Assembly: GCF_003865095.1 (NCBI RefSeq)
Contig: NZ_BHYK01000003.1
Location: 96,912 to 160,911, forward strand
DNA length: 64,000 nucleotides
DNA from: Clostridium tagluense
GTDB lineage: Bacteria > Bacillota > Clostridia > Clostridiales > Clostridiaceae
Reading direction: 5' to 3'
Shown: positions 15,694 through 25,251 of the stretch, piece after piece
Position numbering within the stretch: the stretch's first letter is position 1
How the letters are laid out: every line of letters begins with the position of its first letter
Made by a program: the position numbers and the translations under genes
Notes under the pieces: generated by a model
What the model was told of the DNA's origin: nothing
The model's input: only the letters and a program-made list of their open reading frames with translations
The model's database searches: none

Positions 15694-16104
15694 CTATTTT
15701 TTTACTTTACCGTATCCATTATAAGTTATTGTCTCACGTACCGGGCTTAATACATTTAATATTCTATTCGTAAAATTAAGTCCTTGTCTTATAAGTAACT
15801 GATTTGTATCCTTTTGCAGTACAACTTGTTGTAATAAATTCTTAATTTTATAATAATTGTTTTCAAGTTCTGCATCTTTAAATTTTTCAATTAATTCCAT
15901 CATATCTCTACTTTCCGTAAGCTCTCTTCGCTGCACTTCCATATGTGCTATATTTTTATTAGCTTCTTTGATTTTGTTTATACAAGCTTCCATCCCAAAA
16001 ATATCCTTATCGATTATATATTTGTGCTGTTCTTCAAGTTCTACTAAAAGCACCGCTACAGCTTCTATTTCCTGTATCATGACAACATTTAGTTTGTCTT
16101 TCAT
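15694..16104 (-). CDS. flgN: FlgN-type export chaperone
   Basis: 136-aa helical protein (FlgN family): EIEAVAVLLVELEEQHKYII at the N-terminus and LLQQVVLQKDTNQLLIRQGLNF, the region that binds FlgK/FlgL C-termini. Located between flgM and flgK as in Bacillus. Starts 2 bp after the flgM stop, so translation is coupled. Confidence 0.88.
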   Translation of the reverse strand: MKDKLNVVMIQEIEAVAVLLVELEEQHKYIIDKDIFGMEACINKIKEANKNIAHMEVQRRELTESRDMMELIEKFKDAELENNYYKIKNLLQQVVLQKDTNQLLIRQGLNFTNRILNVLSPVRETITYNGYGKVKK

Positions 16105-16106
16105 AA

Positions 16107-16379
16107 CTAAATATCTCTCCCCTTCATAATATCCATCATTCTAGTAGCTGTTAATTTTGAATCCATCTTATAGGTCCCTTGCATTACTTCACTTCTAATA
16201 GTTTCTATCTTCTCTGGTGAATTAACTGTTTTACTATCTAAGGATAATGCGCTTAAGCTTTTTCCTGCAGGCGATAATTCTATGGTATCTTTTTTTAACG
16301 CTGCTGCCTTTAATTCTGTTTTAGGCGTATTATTTTTATAAAAACTAACCACATTATTTTTTACTCCATCTATTTTCAT
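16107..16379 (-). CDS. flgM: Anti-sigma-28 factor FlgM
   Basis: 90-aa FlgM. Disordered N-terminus and C-terminal sigma-binding helices (SPEKIETIRSEVMQGTYKMD, LTATRMMDIMKG). Holds sigma-D inactive until the hook is complete. First gene of the late operon, transcribed from a sigma-D-type promoter at 16448-16474, giving the usual negative feedback. Ribosome site AGGAGTGG. Confidence 0.92.
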   Translation of the reverse strand: MKIDGVKNNVVSFYKNNTPKTELKAAALKKDTIELSPAGKSLSALSLDSKTVNSPEKIETIRSEVMQGTYKMDSKLTATRMMDIMKGRDI

Positions 16380-16447
16380 TCCTAACCACTCCTAGCTTTT
16401 TATATCTTTATACTAGATTCCCTTCTAGTTTGTTCTATCTATTTATA

Positions 16448-16474
16448 TTATCGTATACAAACTCTTAAAGTTTA
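16448..16474 (-). promoter_or_regulatory. Sigma-D promoter of flgM operon
   Basis: Minus strand TAAA, 15 bases, TACGATAA, one of the best sigma-D matches in the window; 69 bp before the flgM start. Downstream of the fliY terminator, so flgM starts a new transcription unit. Confidence 0.82.
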
Positions 16475-16577
16475 TACTGGATTTAATTATTAGTAGATGT
16501 TAATAATTTGTTTACTATATATATTTATTTTCATGTTCTTTTTCTAAAACCATCTTGGCTTTATAATACAAAAAAAT

Positions 16578-16642
16578 AAAAAGGAATAAATTCTCTTTAT
16601 TCCCCAAACAAAAAGGGATAAAGAAAATTTATTCCTTTTTTT
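16578..16642 (-). terminator. Terminator of the che-fliM-fliY operon
   Basis: Long inverted repeat: AAAAAGGAATAAATTCTCTT facing AAGAAAATTTATTCCTTTTT, with U tracts on both strands. It immediately follows fliY on the minus strand. Confidence 0.85.
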
Positions 16643-16663
16643 ATACCTATACATTTTTATTCA

Positions 16664-17806
16664 CTATTCAGATATAGCTTTAACTCTTTCTTCTCCGCTA
16701 ATTATACTAGTAATTCTAACTCCAAAATTTTCATCTACAACTACTACTTCACCGTAGGCTACCTTTTTACCATTTACTAAGATATCTACCGGCTCTTCTG
16801 CTAGCTTATCCAGTTCAATTAGTGATCCAGTTCCTAGGTTTAAAATATCTCTAATGTTCTTTTTAGTTTTTCCAAGCACTACGGAAATTTCTAGTGGAAC
16901 ATCTAATATTAAGTCGATATTTCTAGGAGAATTATGAACCGTAGTATTTGTTAGAGGCACAAAAGATGCTTGTCTAACTTCTACTTGCGGTTGCGGCCGC
17001 TCAATGGGTTTTGCGTAATACTCAGGCTCAGCCGGAACACTTGTATAAGCTGCTTCTTGCTGCGCCGTTTCCCTTACAGGTGCCTGCTGTTTAATTTCGC
17101 TTTGAGAGCTAGCTACTTTAGGGGCTTCCTCCGGCTTTTCTGTGCCCATCATAATAGCTACTATTTTTTTAGCAGTTTCAATAGGAAGTACTTGCATGAT
17201 AACACTATCAATTAAATCACCAATTGTCATTTTAAAAGCTACCTGAACAATTTGCTGATCTTCATCTATACTATCACTTAAGGCTGAAGTACTATCATCC
17301 CATATCTTAGATTCCGGAGGCGAAATGTTTACTTCCCTACCAAACATTGTTGCCATTGATGTTGCAGCAGATCCAATCATCTGATTCATAGCTTCTGAAA
17401 CAGCACTAATTTCAATTTCTGAAAGCTCTGGTGTACCTTCTACTTTACCATCCCCACCCATCATTAAACTAGCTATAACTGCAGCATCTGGAGTCTTCAT
17501 CACTAAAAGATTCCCACCTGCAATACCACTTACAAACTTTACGTCTAAAGCAATATTAGGAACCTCAAAGTTAGCTCTTAAGTCTTTAAGTGTACTTACT
17601 GAAACTACTGGCGTTGCTATATTGACTTGTTGACCTACTATAGTGGAAAGAGCTGTTGATGCTGAGCCCATAGAAATATTTCCAACTTCCCCTAGCAAAT
17701 CTTTCTCAATATCAGAAAGCTCAAATTTTTCTATAGGTTCAGAGACGCTGTCCTCTCCATTTAAGAGAGCGTCAATTTCTTCTTGTGAAAGAAAGCCGTT
17801 ACTCAT
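16664..17806 (-). CDS. fliY: Flagellar switch phosphatase FliY
   Basis: 380-aa switch protein. The start is the ATG giving MSNGFLSQEEIDALLNGED, a CheY-P-binding motif shared with FliM, 11 bases after AAGGA; it overlaps the stop of the out-of-frame fliM tail (ATGAGTAA). Two CheC-type phosphatase motifs (DLLGEVGNISMGSAST, EIEISAVSEAMNQMIGS) occupy residues 30-200, a Pro/Gln-rich linker follows, and a C-terminal FliN/SpoA domain (NIDLILDVPLEISVVLGKT ... GSLIELDKLAEEPVDILVNG) ends the protein. It removes phosphate from CheY-P and forms part of the C ring. Confidence 0.94.
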   Translation of the reverse strand: MSNGFLSQEEIDALLNGEDSVSEPIEKFELSDIEKDLLGEVGNISMGSASTALSTIVGQQVNIATPVVSVSTLKDLRANFEVPNIALDVKFVSGIAGGNLLVMKTPDAAVIASLMMGGDGKVEGTPELSEIEISAVSEAMNQMIGSAATSMATMFGREVNISPPESKIWDDSTSALSDSIDEDQQIVQVAFKMTIGDLIDSVIMQVLPIETAKKIVAIMMGTEKPEEAPKVASSQSEIKQQAPVRETAQQEAAYTSVPAEPEYYAKPIERPQPQVEVRQASFVPLTNTTVHNSPRNIDLILDVPLEISVVLGKTKKNIRDILNLGTGSLIELDKLAEEPVDILVNGKKVAYGEVVVVDENFGVRITSIISGEERVKAISE

Positions 17807-18792
17807 AATTTTCCACATCCTTATCTATTATATCTAATATCTGAATTCCTCTATTTTTACCTACAGTACCAGGTTTGCCCATGTAACATAAATGTTCCTC
17901 TACAAATACTTTAACTTTGCTATCACTTGCATAATGTAATTACGTCACCTTCTGTTAATTGTAGAAATTCATTTACAGTAATATTTGTACTCCCTAGCAC
18001 TCCTGTTACTGGAACACTTACTATATTTAGTCGATTCTTTAATTTATTTCTAGAGTCATTAACAAGTTCTTCATCATTTTCTCTAAACCAATATTGAACA
18101 ACAAGTTTATCAAGTACTTTTTCAATGCTTAAATAAGGTATACAAATATTTATAAATGTACTATTATTATTATTCATTTCTACAGAAAAAGTAATTAGAG
18201 CAACTGGTTCATTTGGTGCTAGTGTTTGATTAAGTACAGGATTAGTTTCTAATGCCTCAATTTCTGGCTCTACCTCTAAAACATCCTCCCACGCTAGTTT
18301 TAAGTTAGCTATAAGTCCCGCATTAACATTTTTTAATATATTTTTATCTATATCAGAAAACTCTTTGACTTTAACCTTTCTATTGCCAACTCCTCCTAAA
18401 AGTATATCAATTACTTGAAAAGAGAACTGGGGGTTAGTCTCAAATAATATAGAACCATTTAGTGGTGGCATTTTAAATATAGTCAAAATGGTAGGGTTAG
18501 GAATTGAATGAATAAATTCCTCATAGGTTATTTGCTCAATAGTCTCAATTTTAACCTTTACATTATTTCTTAGCTGTGCGGACAAATGACTTGATATTAT
18601 TCTTCCATAATTATCGTGAATTAACTCAAGCGTTCTCAAATGATCCTTTGAGAATTTTTGAGGACTTCTAAAATCATATAATTTAATTTTATGCTTTTCC
18701 TCTTCACCCGGGAGCTGATCTGGTTCTATTTCCCCAGAAGAAAGGGCAGATAAAAGTGAATCTATTTCACTCTGTGATAATACTTCTGCCAT
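17799..18792 (-). pseudogene. fliM: Flagellar motor switch protein FliM with apparent frameshift
   Basis: The continuous frame (17923-18792) encodes 289 aa from MAEVLSQSEIDSLLSALSSG and stops after EGDVITLCK. FliM is normally about 330 aa. In the next frame the missing end follows at once: ASDSKVKVFVEEHLCYMGKP then GTVGKNRGIQILDIID and DVENYE, the usual FliM SpoA-domain tail. The total span, 994 bp, is one base more than a multiple of three, so one extra base near 17928-17937 explains it and an intact product would be 330 aa. The tail stop overlaps the fliY ATG, as expected for native coupling. Could be a sequencing error, a real mutation or recoding; no slippery run is obvious. Loss of this segment would damage the FliN-binding domain. 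Confidence 0.9.
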
Positions 18793-18884
18793 ATTTCTAC
18801 CTCATTTCTCTGTATAAAGTGTTCTTACTATATTCCGTTAAACTTCTATTTTTCAAAAATTACTTTTTATCTTTCGGTAAGCTC

Positions 18885-19286
18885 TTATCTTTCGATAAGC
18901 TTGCCAATATCAATTAATGTAACTATTCTATCTTTAAAGTTTATAACCCCTTTAATATAGGCTTTTTTTCTGTCAGCTTCAACTTTTTCAATCAAATTTT
19001 CTTCAATTTCTAATACTTCATCAACTTGATCTACAGTTACTCCAACAGACTCTTCTTGCAAGTTTAATATAATAATATTTTCTTGGTCGCCCTCTCCCTT
19101 TTCAATATCTAAAAGGAGATTTATATCTAAGAGAGAAATTATATTCCCTCTTAGATTAATTAAACCCTTTATATAATCTGCTGACTTAGGTACCTTTGTT
19201 ATTTCCATCATATCGTTAATACTTTGAACAATAGAGGCCTCTACTGCGAACTGCTCCTCATTAACTTTAAATACAACTACTTGCAT
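18885..19286 (-). CDS. cheW: Chemotaxis adaptor CheW
   Basis: 133-aa CheW: MQVVVFKVNEEQFAVEASIV, VPKSADYIKGLINLRGNIIS, DEVLEIEENL. Couples chemoreceptors to CheA. First of two cheW genes in the operon (the other at 24790-25239). Lies between cheY and fliM. Confidence 0.93.
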   Translation of the reverse strand: MQVVVFKVNEEQFAVEASIVQSINDMMEITKVPKSADYIKGLINLRGNIISLLDINLLLDIEKGEGDQENIIILNLQEESVGVTVDQVDEVLEIEENLIEKVEADRKKAYIKGVINFKDRIVTLIDIGKLIER

Positions 19287-19298
19287 AACATTCCCCTC

Positions 19299-19658
19299 CT
19301 AGCCTAAAACTTTTTTTATTGCTTCAATTACTCTATCTGCTTGAAACGGTTTTACAATAAAATCTTTTGCACCAGCTCTTATTGCATCCATAACCATGCT
19401 TTGTTGACCCATAGCACTACACATAATTATTTTTGCAGCAGGGTCAAATATTTTAATTGCTTTAACAGCTTCAATTCCATCCATGTCTGGCATTGTAATA
19501 TCCATAGTAACCACATCTGGTTTTTCTGCTTTATATAGCTCCACAGCTTTTATTCCATTGCTTGCTTCACCCACAACTTCAAATCCATTTTTTTCTAATA
19601 TATCCTTTACCATCATTCTCATAAATGCCGCGTCATCAACAATTAGTACTCTAGCCAT
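19299..19658 (-). CDS. cheY: Chemotaxis response regulator CheY
   Basis: 119-aa single receiver domain. Acid pocket Asp8-Asp9, phospho-acceptor Asp53 (TMDITMPDMDG), conserved Ser in MCSAMGQ and Lys in FIVKPF. CheY-P binds the N-terminal motifs of FliM and FliY to set rotation. Separated from cheW by 12 bp and from cheC by 16 bp. Confidence 0.95.
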   Translation of the reverse strand: MARVLIVDDAAFMRMMVKDILEKNGFEVVGEASNGIKAVELYKAEKPDVVTMDITMPDMDGIEAVKAIKIFDPAAKIIMCSAMGQQSMVMDAIRAGAKDFIVKPFQADRVIEAIKKVLG

Positions 19659-19674
19659 TTTATATTACCTCCAA

Positions 19675-20274
19675 TTAATTTACACCTAATGAATTTAGTA
19701 TTTTTTCTAATGATCCAGGCATCGGTATATAATAAAAATGCCCGCTTACCTTGTGATTTTCTTGTAAAAACTGTGTTTCTAAATCAAGTACATGCTCATC
19801 ATATTGACCTGATTCAATAAAAGTAGTAGAAAGTATTGCCCCCATCATGTCTACTGCAACAGCTGGCACAGAAGGCATAATAGTAAGACTAGTAAGTTTT
19901 GCTATTGCATTCATAAAGGAGCTTGCAATAATGTTCCCTATTTCGCATAATGCTGAACTTCCAATTTCAGTTATCTCTTCCTGCTGCGCGCCTACTAGAC
20001 TTGATATAATTCTCAGTGCAGTTTCCTTATCGAAAGTAAACAGTATATTACCTGGTATATCTCCCAGGACTCGTACAATTACACCAATTACAACTTCTTC
20101 GACTCCGGTTCCAGAAAAAATATCATCAAACGGAACGATATTTACTGATGGTACCGCCATATCTACTTTTTCATTCAATAACTCTGATAAAGATGTAGCT
20201 GCATTTCCTGCGCCAATATTGCCTACTTCTTGTAACACATCTAATTGCATAGCACTAAGCTCAGAATAATCCAT
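19675..20274 (-). CDS. cheC: CheY-P phosphatase CheC
   Basis: 199-aa CheC with both active-site motifs (VLQEVGNIGAGNA near residue 15 and ALCEIGNIIASSF near 110). Dephosphorylates CheY-P and, when bound by CheD, takes part in adaptation. Adjacent to cheY, with cheD in the same operon. Confidence 0.93.
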   Translation of the reverse strand: MDYSELSAMQLDVLQEVGNIGAGNAATSLSELLNEKVDMAVPSVNIVPFDDIFSGTGVEEVVIGVIVRVLGDIPGNILFTFDKETALRIISSLVGAQQEEITEIGSSALCEIGNIIASSFMNAIAKLTSLTIMPSVPAVAVDMMGAILSTTFIESGQYDEHVLDLETQFLQENHKVSGHFYYIPMPGSLEKILNSLGVN

Positions 20275-20285
20275 ATTATATCCTC

Positions 20286-22340
20286 CTATACTAAGGCAGC
20301 AGCATCTAGTATCAATGTAACTAGTCCATCCCCTAAAATAGTTGCTCCTATATATTCTGTTAATCCCTGCAGTGTTTTCCCTAGAGGCTTTATTACAATT
20401 TCTTGTTGTCCTAGCAATGAATCTACTAAAAGCCCTACTATTTTCTCTCCCACTCTTACAATAACAATGTATTTCTTATTCTTATTACTAGTTTCTATTT
20501 GCAATTTTTTACTTACCCTTACTAGTGGAATTACAGAATCATTGTAAACAATAACTTCTTTATTATTAGTTTTCTTAATTAGCTCCTCGTTATAGTCTAT
20601 TACTCTATCAATATAACCAAGAGAAATAGCCATAGTTTCATCGCCAATTTTTATTAATAATGCTTGGATGATTTGCAACGTCAATGGTAATCTTATAATA
20701 AATGAAGTACCTTTGTCAATCTCACTTATTGCATCTACTGTTCCACCAAGGGCAGCAATTTTAGTTTTAACAACGTCCATGCCTACTCCACGTCCAGAAA
20801 TATCTGTTACTTCCTCATTAGTGCTAAAGCCTTGTGCAAAAATTAAATTCTTTATATCTGCGTCTGACATTCCTTCAGTATTTATACCAACTTTATTAGC
20901 TTTTGCCCTGATTTTATCAACAGCTAGCCCTTTACCATCGTCTTCCACCTTTATTATGGCTTTAGTGCCTTCTGCATAAGCTATAAGTTTAATCACACCA
21001 ATAGGATTTTTCCCCTTAGCAATTCGATCCTCACTAGATTCTATACCATGATCTGCAGCATTTCGAAGCAAATGGAGTAGTGGTTCACCTATTTCATCAA
21101 TAACTGTCCTATCAAGCTCTGTCTCTTGTCCTTGTATTTGAAGATCCATTTCTTTTCCTAAATCTTTTGATAAATCTCTTATCATCCTTGGAAATCTATT
21201 GAATACTACTTCTAGTGGAAGCATTCTTATTTTCATTACTAAATCCTGAAGTTCCGAGGTGGCCCTAGCTACTTGTTCTAGTGTTTCGTTTAAATCATTT
21301 AATTTATGAACACTACTTATCTGTTCTAGTCTTGTTCTGTGAATTACAAGCTCTGAGACCATATTCATAAATTTATCTAATCTATCCAGTTCAACTCTTA
21401 CAGATTGATGAGCTTTTTTGTGAACTACTGCTTCCTTTTTATCCTTACTTTTATCCTCTTCTTTACCTTTAGTCTCCACGGTGGCACTAACTTTTGTTTC
21501 GCCCTTTTCAGCTTTTGAAGATTGTTCTATTCCTTTAAATTCTCCTGGTTTTTCCTCCAAATTACCCTTACCATTTTCAACGTCAACATCTTCAACCTCA
21601 ACCTTTTCCACTTCGGAAATATTCGTTAAGTTATCAATAACTTCATCTTTTTCTTTAGTTGTAATATAGATTAAATTTATTTCGAATTCAAAGTTTTCAT
21701 TTTCTAATTCTTCAGCTCCAGGTATGGATTTTATTATTTCACCATATTCTTCTAAGCTCTTAAATATAAGAAATGCTCTTGCTGACTTAAGTAGCGTATT
21801 TTCACTTAGTAGAATCTTTATTTCATAAGCATTGTACATTCTCTCCATAGCTTGTTTAATAACATTAACGTCATATTCATTAAGTGTAATTCTCCCAGCC
21901 CCATTATCATTACTATCTCCTGTGACAGCAATTTCTTTTTTCTGATTTTCAACTGATCCACCTTTTTCTGCTATGGAATGTAGATCATCTATTATATCCT
22001 GAATTTCAAGTTTATCAGAAATTCCCTCTGATATATTATTTACCATCTTTTCTAGAGTGTCTAGACATCTAAATAAAACAGTTACCACCTTTTCTGTTAC
22101 CTTAAGCTCACCCTCGCGAAATTTAGAAAGAACATCTTCCATTTTGTGTGTTAATTCAGCCATTTGACTGAATCCCATAGTTGCAGCCATACCTTTTATT
22201 GTATGAGCTACTCTAAATATTTCATTCAGCTTGTCCATATCTTCTGGTTGTTGTTCTAGCGTAAGAAGTGCTTCATTCAACGTCTGCAAATTTTCCATAG
22301 ATTCTTCTAAGAACATTGTCATATATTGTGATGTATCCAT
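20286..22340 (-). CDS. cheA: Chemotaxis histidine kinase CheA
   Basis: 684-aa kinase. HPt domain with phospho-accepting His46 (VAHTIKGMAATMG); a CheY-binding-like P2 segment about 145-235; a charged linker; dimerisation domain from about 310 (SVRVELDRLDKFMNMVSELV); ATPase with HLLRNAADHGIE, DDGKG and DISGRGVGMDVVK; CheW-like regulatory domain in the last 140 residues. All key residues are present. Transfers phosphate to CheY and CheB. Confidence 0.96.
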   Translation of the reverse strand: MDTSQYMTMFLEESMENLQTLNEALLTLEQQPEDMDKLNEIFRVAHTIKGMAATMGFSQMAELTHKMEDVLSKFREGELKVTEKVVTVLFRCLDTLEKMVNNISEGISDKLEIQDIIDDLHSIAEKGGSVENQKKEIAVTGDSNDNGAGRITLNEYDVNVIKQAMERMYNAYEIKILLSENTLLKSARAFLIFKSLEEYGEIIKSIPGAEELENENFEFEINLIYITTKEKDEVIDNLTNISEVEKVEVEDVDVENGKGNLEEKPGEFKGIEQSSKAEKGETKVSATVETKGKEEDKSKDKKEAVVHKKAHQSVRVELDRLDKFMNMVSELVIHRTRLEQISSVHKLNDLNETLEQVARATSELQDLVMKIRMLPLEVVFNRFPRMIRDLSKDLGKEMDLQIQGQETELDRTVIDEIGEPLLHLLRNAADHGIESSEDRIAKGKNPIGVIKLIAYAEGTKAIIKVEDDGKGLAVDKIRAKANKVGINTEGMSDADIKNLIFAQGFSTNEEVTDISGRGVGMDVVKTKIAALGGTVDAISEIDKGTSFIIRLPLTLQIIQALLIKIGDETMAISLGYIDRVIDYNEELIKKTNNKEVIVYNDSVIPLVRVSKKLQIETSNKNKKYIVIVRVGEKIVGLLVDSLLGQQEIVIKPLGKTLQGLTEYIGATILGDGLVTLILDAAALV

Positions 22341-22369
22341 TTTTTTCCTCCTTATTGATTGTACATTGC

Positions 22370-23134
22370 CTATATTTTTTTATAAATAAATGTTGATGTT
22401 TTCTCAAATCCATACTCTTTATAATTATATATACTCTCAGTGGCCCCAACGAAAAGTAATCCGCCTTTTTTTAATGAGTCACTGAATTTTTTATATATTT
22501 TATCCTTAATCTCTGCATTGAAATAAATAACTACATTTCGGCAGACTATTAAATCAAAATTATTTTCATAATTATCTAAAATAAGATCATGTTTCTTAAA
22601 GTCCACCATCTTTTTTATAACAGAATTAATACAGTATTTGTCCCCCTTAACTAGGAAATATTTTTCCAGAAATTGTTTTGGAACATTTTTAACTTCAGCA
22701 TAGACATATTCAGCATTTTTCGCTTTTTGAAGTATTGTACTGTCTATGTCCGTAGCTACAATTTTATGACTGGCTCCTTTGCATAAATCATCCATAATCA
22801 TAGCTAGTGAATATGGCTCAGCTCCAACAGAACAAGCTGCACTCCAAATCTTAAGCCCTCCGTTATAGTTCAGTTCCGATTTAACTTTTTGCGAAAGCTC
22901 CTGGAATATTTCTGGGTTTCTAAAAAATTCTGTTACGTTTATCGTAATAAAGTCTAAAAATTTCTGTTTTTGACTCGGATCACTCTTTAATAATGTAATA
23001 TACTCTTCTACAGACTTCGCCCCAACTCTCGACATTAAACTTAAAATTCGCCTATGCAATTGATTAGATTTATAAGCGGCTAAATCTATTTTATATTCTT
23101 TTAAAACCCATTGCTGAAAATATATTAGATCCAT
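22370..23134 (-). CDS. cheR: Chemoreceptor methyltransferase CheR
   Basis: 254-aa SAM-dependent glutamate methyltransferase. N-terminal helical domain (LHRRILSLMSRVGAKSVEEY) and catalytic domain with IWSAACSVGAEPYSLAMIMD and DLIVCRNVVIYF. Methylates chemoreceptor glutamates in adaptation, opposed by CheB encoded immediately upstream (9-bp gap). Confidence 0.95.
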   Translation of the reverse strand: MDLIYFQQWVLKEYKIDLAAYKSNQLHRRILSLMSRVGAKSVEEYITLLKSDPSQKQKFLDFITINVTEFFRNPEIFQELSQKVKSELNYNGGLKIWSAACSVGAEPYSLAMIMDDLCKGASHKIVATDIDSTILQKAKNAEYVYAEVKNVPKQFLEKYFLVKGDKYCINSVIKKMVDFKKHDLILDNYENNFDLIVCRNVVIYFNAEIKDKIYKKFSDSLKKGGLLFVGATESIYNYKEYGFEKTSTFIYKKI

Positions 23135-23143
23135 TATCTATGA

Positions 23144-24256
23144 TCATCTCCCCATTACAATTTTATTAATCTCCTGAGCAACATTATCTAGGGGAACAAC
23201 TTCATCTACTTTCCCTGTTTCAAAAGCCGCTTTTGGCATGCCATATATGGTGCAAGTAGATTGGTGCTCTGCCATAGTAATGCCTCCATTGTCTTTAATA
23301 GCTGCTGTGCCTTGCGCCCCATCTCGCCCCATGCCAGTAAGTATAACACTTAGTAGCTTCGATCCATAAACCGCTATGGCGGACATAAAAAGTTTATCTA
23401 CTGCTGGTCTAACTCCCCAAATACTAGGCTGCGTATTTAAATGTATTTTCTTATCCCGTCCTATTTCCATATGATATCCACCAGGAGCTATATAAACTAC
23501 ATTTTTTGAAACTGTGTCACCCTCCGCCGCTTCTATAACCTTTAATTTGCTGTTTAAATTAAGTCTATCTGCAAAAGCCTTTGTAAATCCAACTGGCATA
23601 TGCTGCACCACAAGGACCGGAACTCCTATATCAACTGGCAACGCTGTTATCACCTTATATAGAGCTTTAGGACCACCTGTGGAAGCTCCAATAACTACAG
23701 CCTCTACATTAGACATTGCAGTGGTTCTACTGCGGGAGACAACTCCTGTGGTTGTAGCTACTTCATTTAATACTGTAGCTGTGCTCCTATTTATGCTTGT
23801 CCTATTTGATTTAATGTTTTTTTCAGACATTATGGTATTTTTACCCTCACTCTGCATAAATGCAAATTTTATTTTTTCCACTAATTCATCTCTAACTTTA
23901 TTGATGTCTAATGATATTGCTCCAGATGGTTTTGCTATAAAATCAAAAGCACCTTGCGCAAGAGATTCCATAGTTAATGCTGGGCCAGTTTTAGAAACAC
24001 TACTAAGCATAATAACAGGTATATTAAGATTCATTTTTCTCAATTCCTTTAAGGTTTTTATACCATCCATTTTAGGCATTTCAATATCCAAAGTTATTAC
24101 ATCAGGTATTTTACCAGTTATTTTTTTTATCAGGTCTTCTCCATCTTTTGCTGTATCTATAACTTCCATTTCTGGTTGTTCATTAATCATATCAGAAATG
24201 ATTTTTCTCATTAATGCTGAATCATCTACTACAGTAACTTTAATTTTTTTTAACAA
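23144..24256 (-). CDS. cheB: Chemotaxis methylesterase CheB
   Basis: 370-aa receiver plus methylesterase. Start is a TTG codon after GGTGATG. Receiver: Asp-Asp near residue 11 and phospho-acceptor in ITLDIEMPKMDG. Esterase catalytic residues: Ser in IGASTGGPKAL, His in VVQHMPVGFT and Asp in TGMGRDGAQG. Linker about 150-190 is Thr/Ser-rich. Demethylates or deamidates chemoreceptors. Confidence 0.95.
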   Translation of the reverse strand: MLKKIKVTVVDDSALMRKIISDMINEQPEMEVIDTAKDGEDLIKKITGKIPDVITLDIEMPKMDGIKTLKELRKMNLNIPVIMLSSVSKTGPALTMESLAQGAFDFIAKPSGAISLDINKVRDELVEKIKFAFMQSEGKNTIMSEKNIKSNRTSINRSTATVLNEVATTTGVVSRSRTTAMSNVEAVVIGASTGGPKALYKVITALPVDIGVPVLVVQHMPVGFTKAFADRLNLNSKLKVIEAAEGDTVSKNVVYIAPGGYHMEIGRDKKIHLNTQPSIWGVRPAVDKLFMSAIAVYGSKLLSVILTGMGRDGAQGTAAIKDNGGITMAEHQSTCTIYGMPKAAFETGKVDEVVPLDNVAQEINKIVMGR

Positions 24257-24286
24257 TACATCACCCCATCAACTATAGATAATATT

Positions 24287-24775
24287 CTAAATGTCTACGG
24301 TCCCCATACCTACTGTTCTAATAGACAATGCTCCACTTGTGGTATCAAATATTAAGGTTCTGCCTTTATTCCCTCCAATGTCTTCTGAAAGTATTGGAAT
24401 AGATAAATTTTTTAGAGCACTTTTAACTGCTATACCATTTCTATTTCCTATGTCCATAATTATACTTTTATCTGGGAAATTAAACATTGAAGCTCCACCT
24501 GCTATTTTAGCCCTCATATTTCTAAGTTTTGCGCCTTTTTTTATCATCTTCTCTACCAGGATTGGTATAGCTAAATCTGCAAATTTGATTTCGTTAGTTA
24601 TTTTATTAAATTGACTGCTATCTGGAAGCATTATGTGTGCCAATCCTCCAATACCTATAGCTTTATCATATATTGCAATGCCAATGCAGGACCCAAGACC
24701 CACAGTTATTAATTTATTTGGCGAAAAAGCCACATTTAAATCTGCAATTCCTACTTTTATTTCATTATATTCCAT
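24287..24775 (-). CDS. cheD: Chemoreceptor glutamine deamidase CheD
   Basis: 162-aa CheD with catalytic Cys in VGLGSCIGIAIYD, His in GGLAHIMLPDS and Thr in the RGGTL-type region (GGASMFNF ... GNRNGIAV). Deamidates chemoreceptor glutamines and binds CheC. Lies between cheW and cheB. Confidence 0.94.
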   Translation of the reverse strand: MEYNEIKVGIADLNVAFSPNKLITVGLGSCIGIAIYDKAIGIGGLAHIMLPDSSQFNKITNEIKFADLAIPILVEKMIKKGAKLRNMRAKIAGGASMFNFPDKSIIMDIGNRNGIAVKSALKNLSIPILSEDIGGNKGRTLIFDTTSGALSIRTVGMGTVDI

Positions 24776-24789
24776 AATTACACCCTATT

Positions 24790-25239
24790 TTATAATATTT
24801 CATTTTTTTCTTCTTCTGTCAATATAGTTGAAAGATTTAGATAAATAATTATTCTGCCATCAATCTTAATTAGTCCTTTGATATATCTTCTGGATATTCC
24901 ATAAATGATTTCTGGTGAATCTTCTATACTATCTGTTAATACATCCTTAACTTCAGAAACAAAATCAACTATTATACCTATTTTACTATGTTCTTGCTTA
25001 CCAACTATTATCTTACATCCTTCTTTCATTTCAGTTAAAGACAAATTAAATCTTTTTGATAATGATATAATGGGTAAAATATTACCCTCATAATTTATAA
25101 CCCCCTCCACAAATTGCGGTAAATCAGGAATTTTAGTTATCTTTTCGTATTCCAGTATTCTTTCTACTTCCATAATATTCGTTGCATAACACTCACCATT
25201 TATGCTAAAAATCAGGATCTTAATTTCCTGCTCCTTCAT
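24790..25239 (-). CDS. cheW: Chemotaxis adaptor CheW, second copy
   Basis: 149-aa CheW domain protein: ILIFSINGECYATNIMEVER, VEGVINYEGNILPIISLSKR, GRIIIYLNLSTIL. About 25 percent identical by eye to the copy at 18885-19286, so an old duplication, perhaps serving different receptors. Follows the FapA-like gene by 12 bp. Confidence 0.9.
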   Translation of the reverse strand: MKEQEIKILIFSINGECYATNIMEVERILEYEKITKIPDLPQFVEGVINYEGNILPIISLSKRFNLSLTEMKEGCKIIVGKQEHSKIGIIVDFVSEVKDVLTDSIEDSPEIIYGISRRYIKGLIKIDGRIIIYLNLSTILTEEEKNEIL

Positions 25240-25251
25240 ATTAAATCCCTC

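Noticed and set aside
17923-17940. Programmed frameshifting in fliM
   Set aside because: No slippery heptamer, stimulating structure or internal Shine-Dalgarno was evident; a simple one-base change explains the data better.
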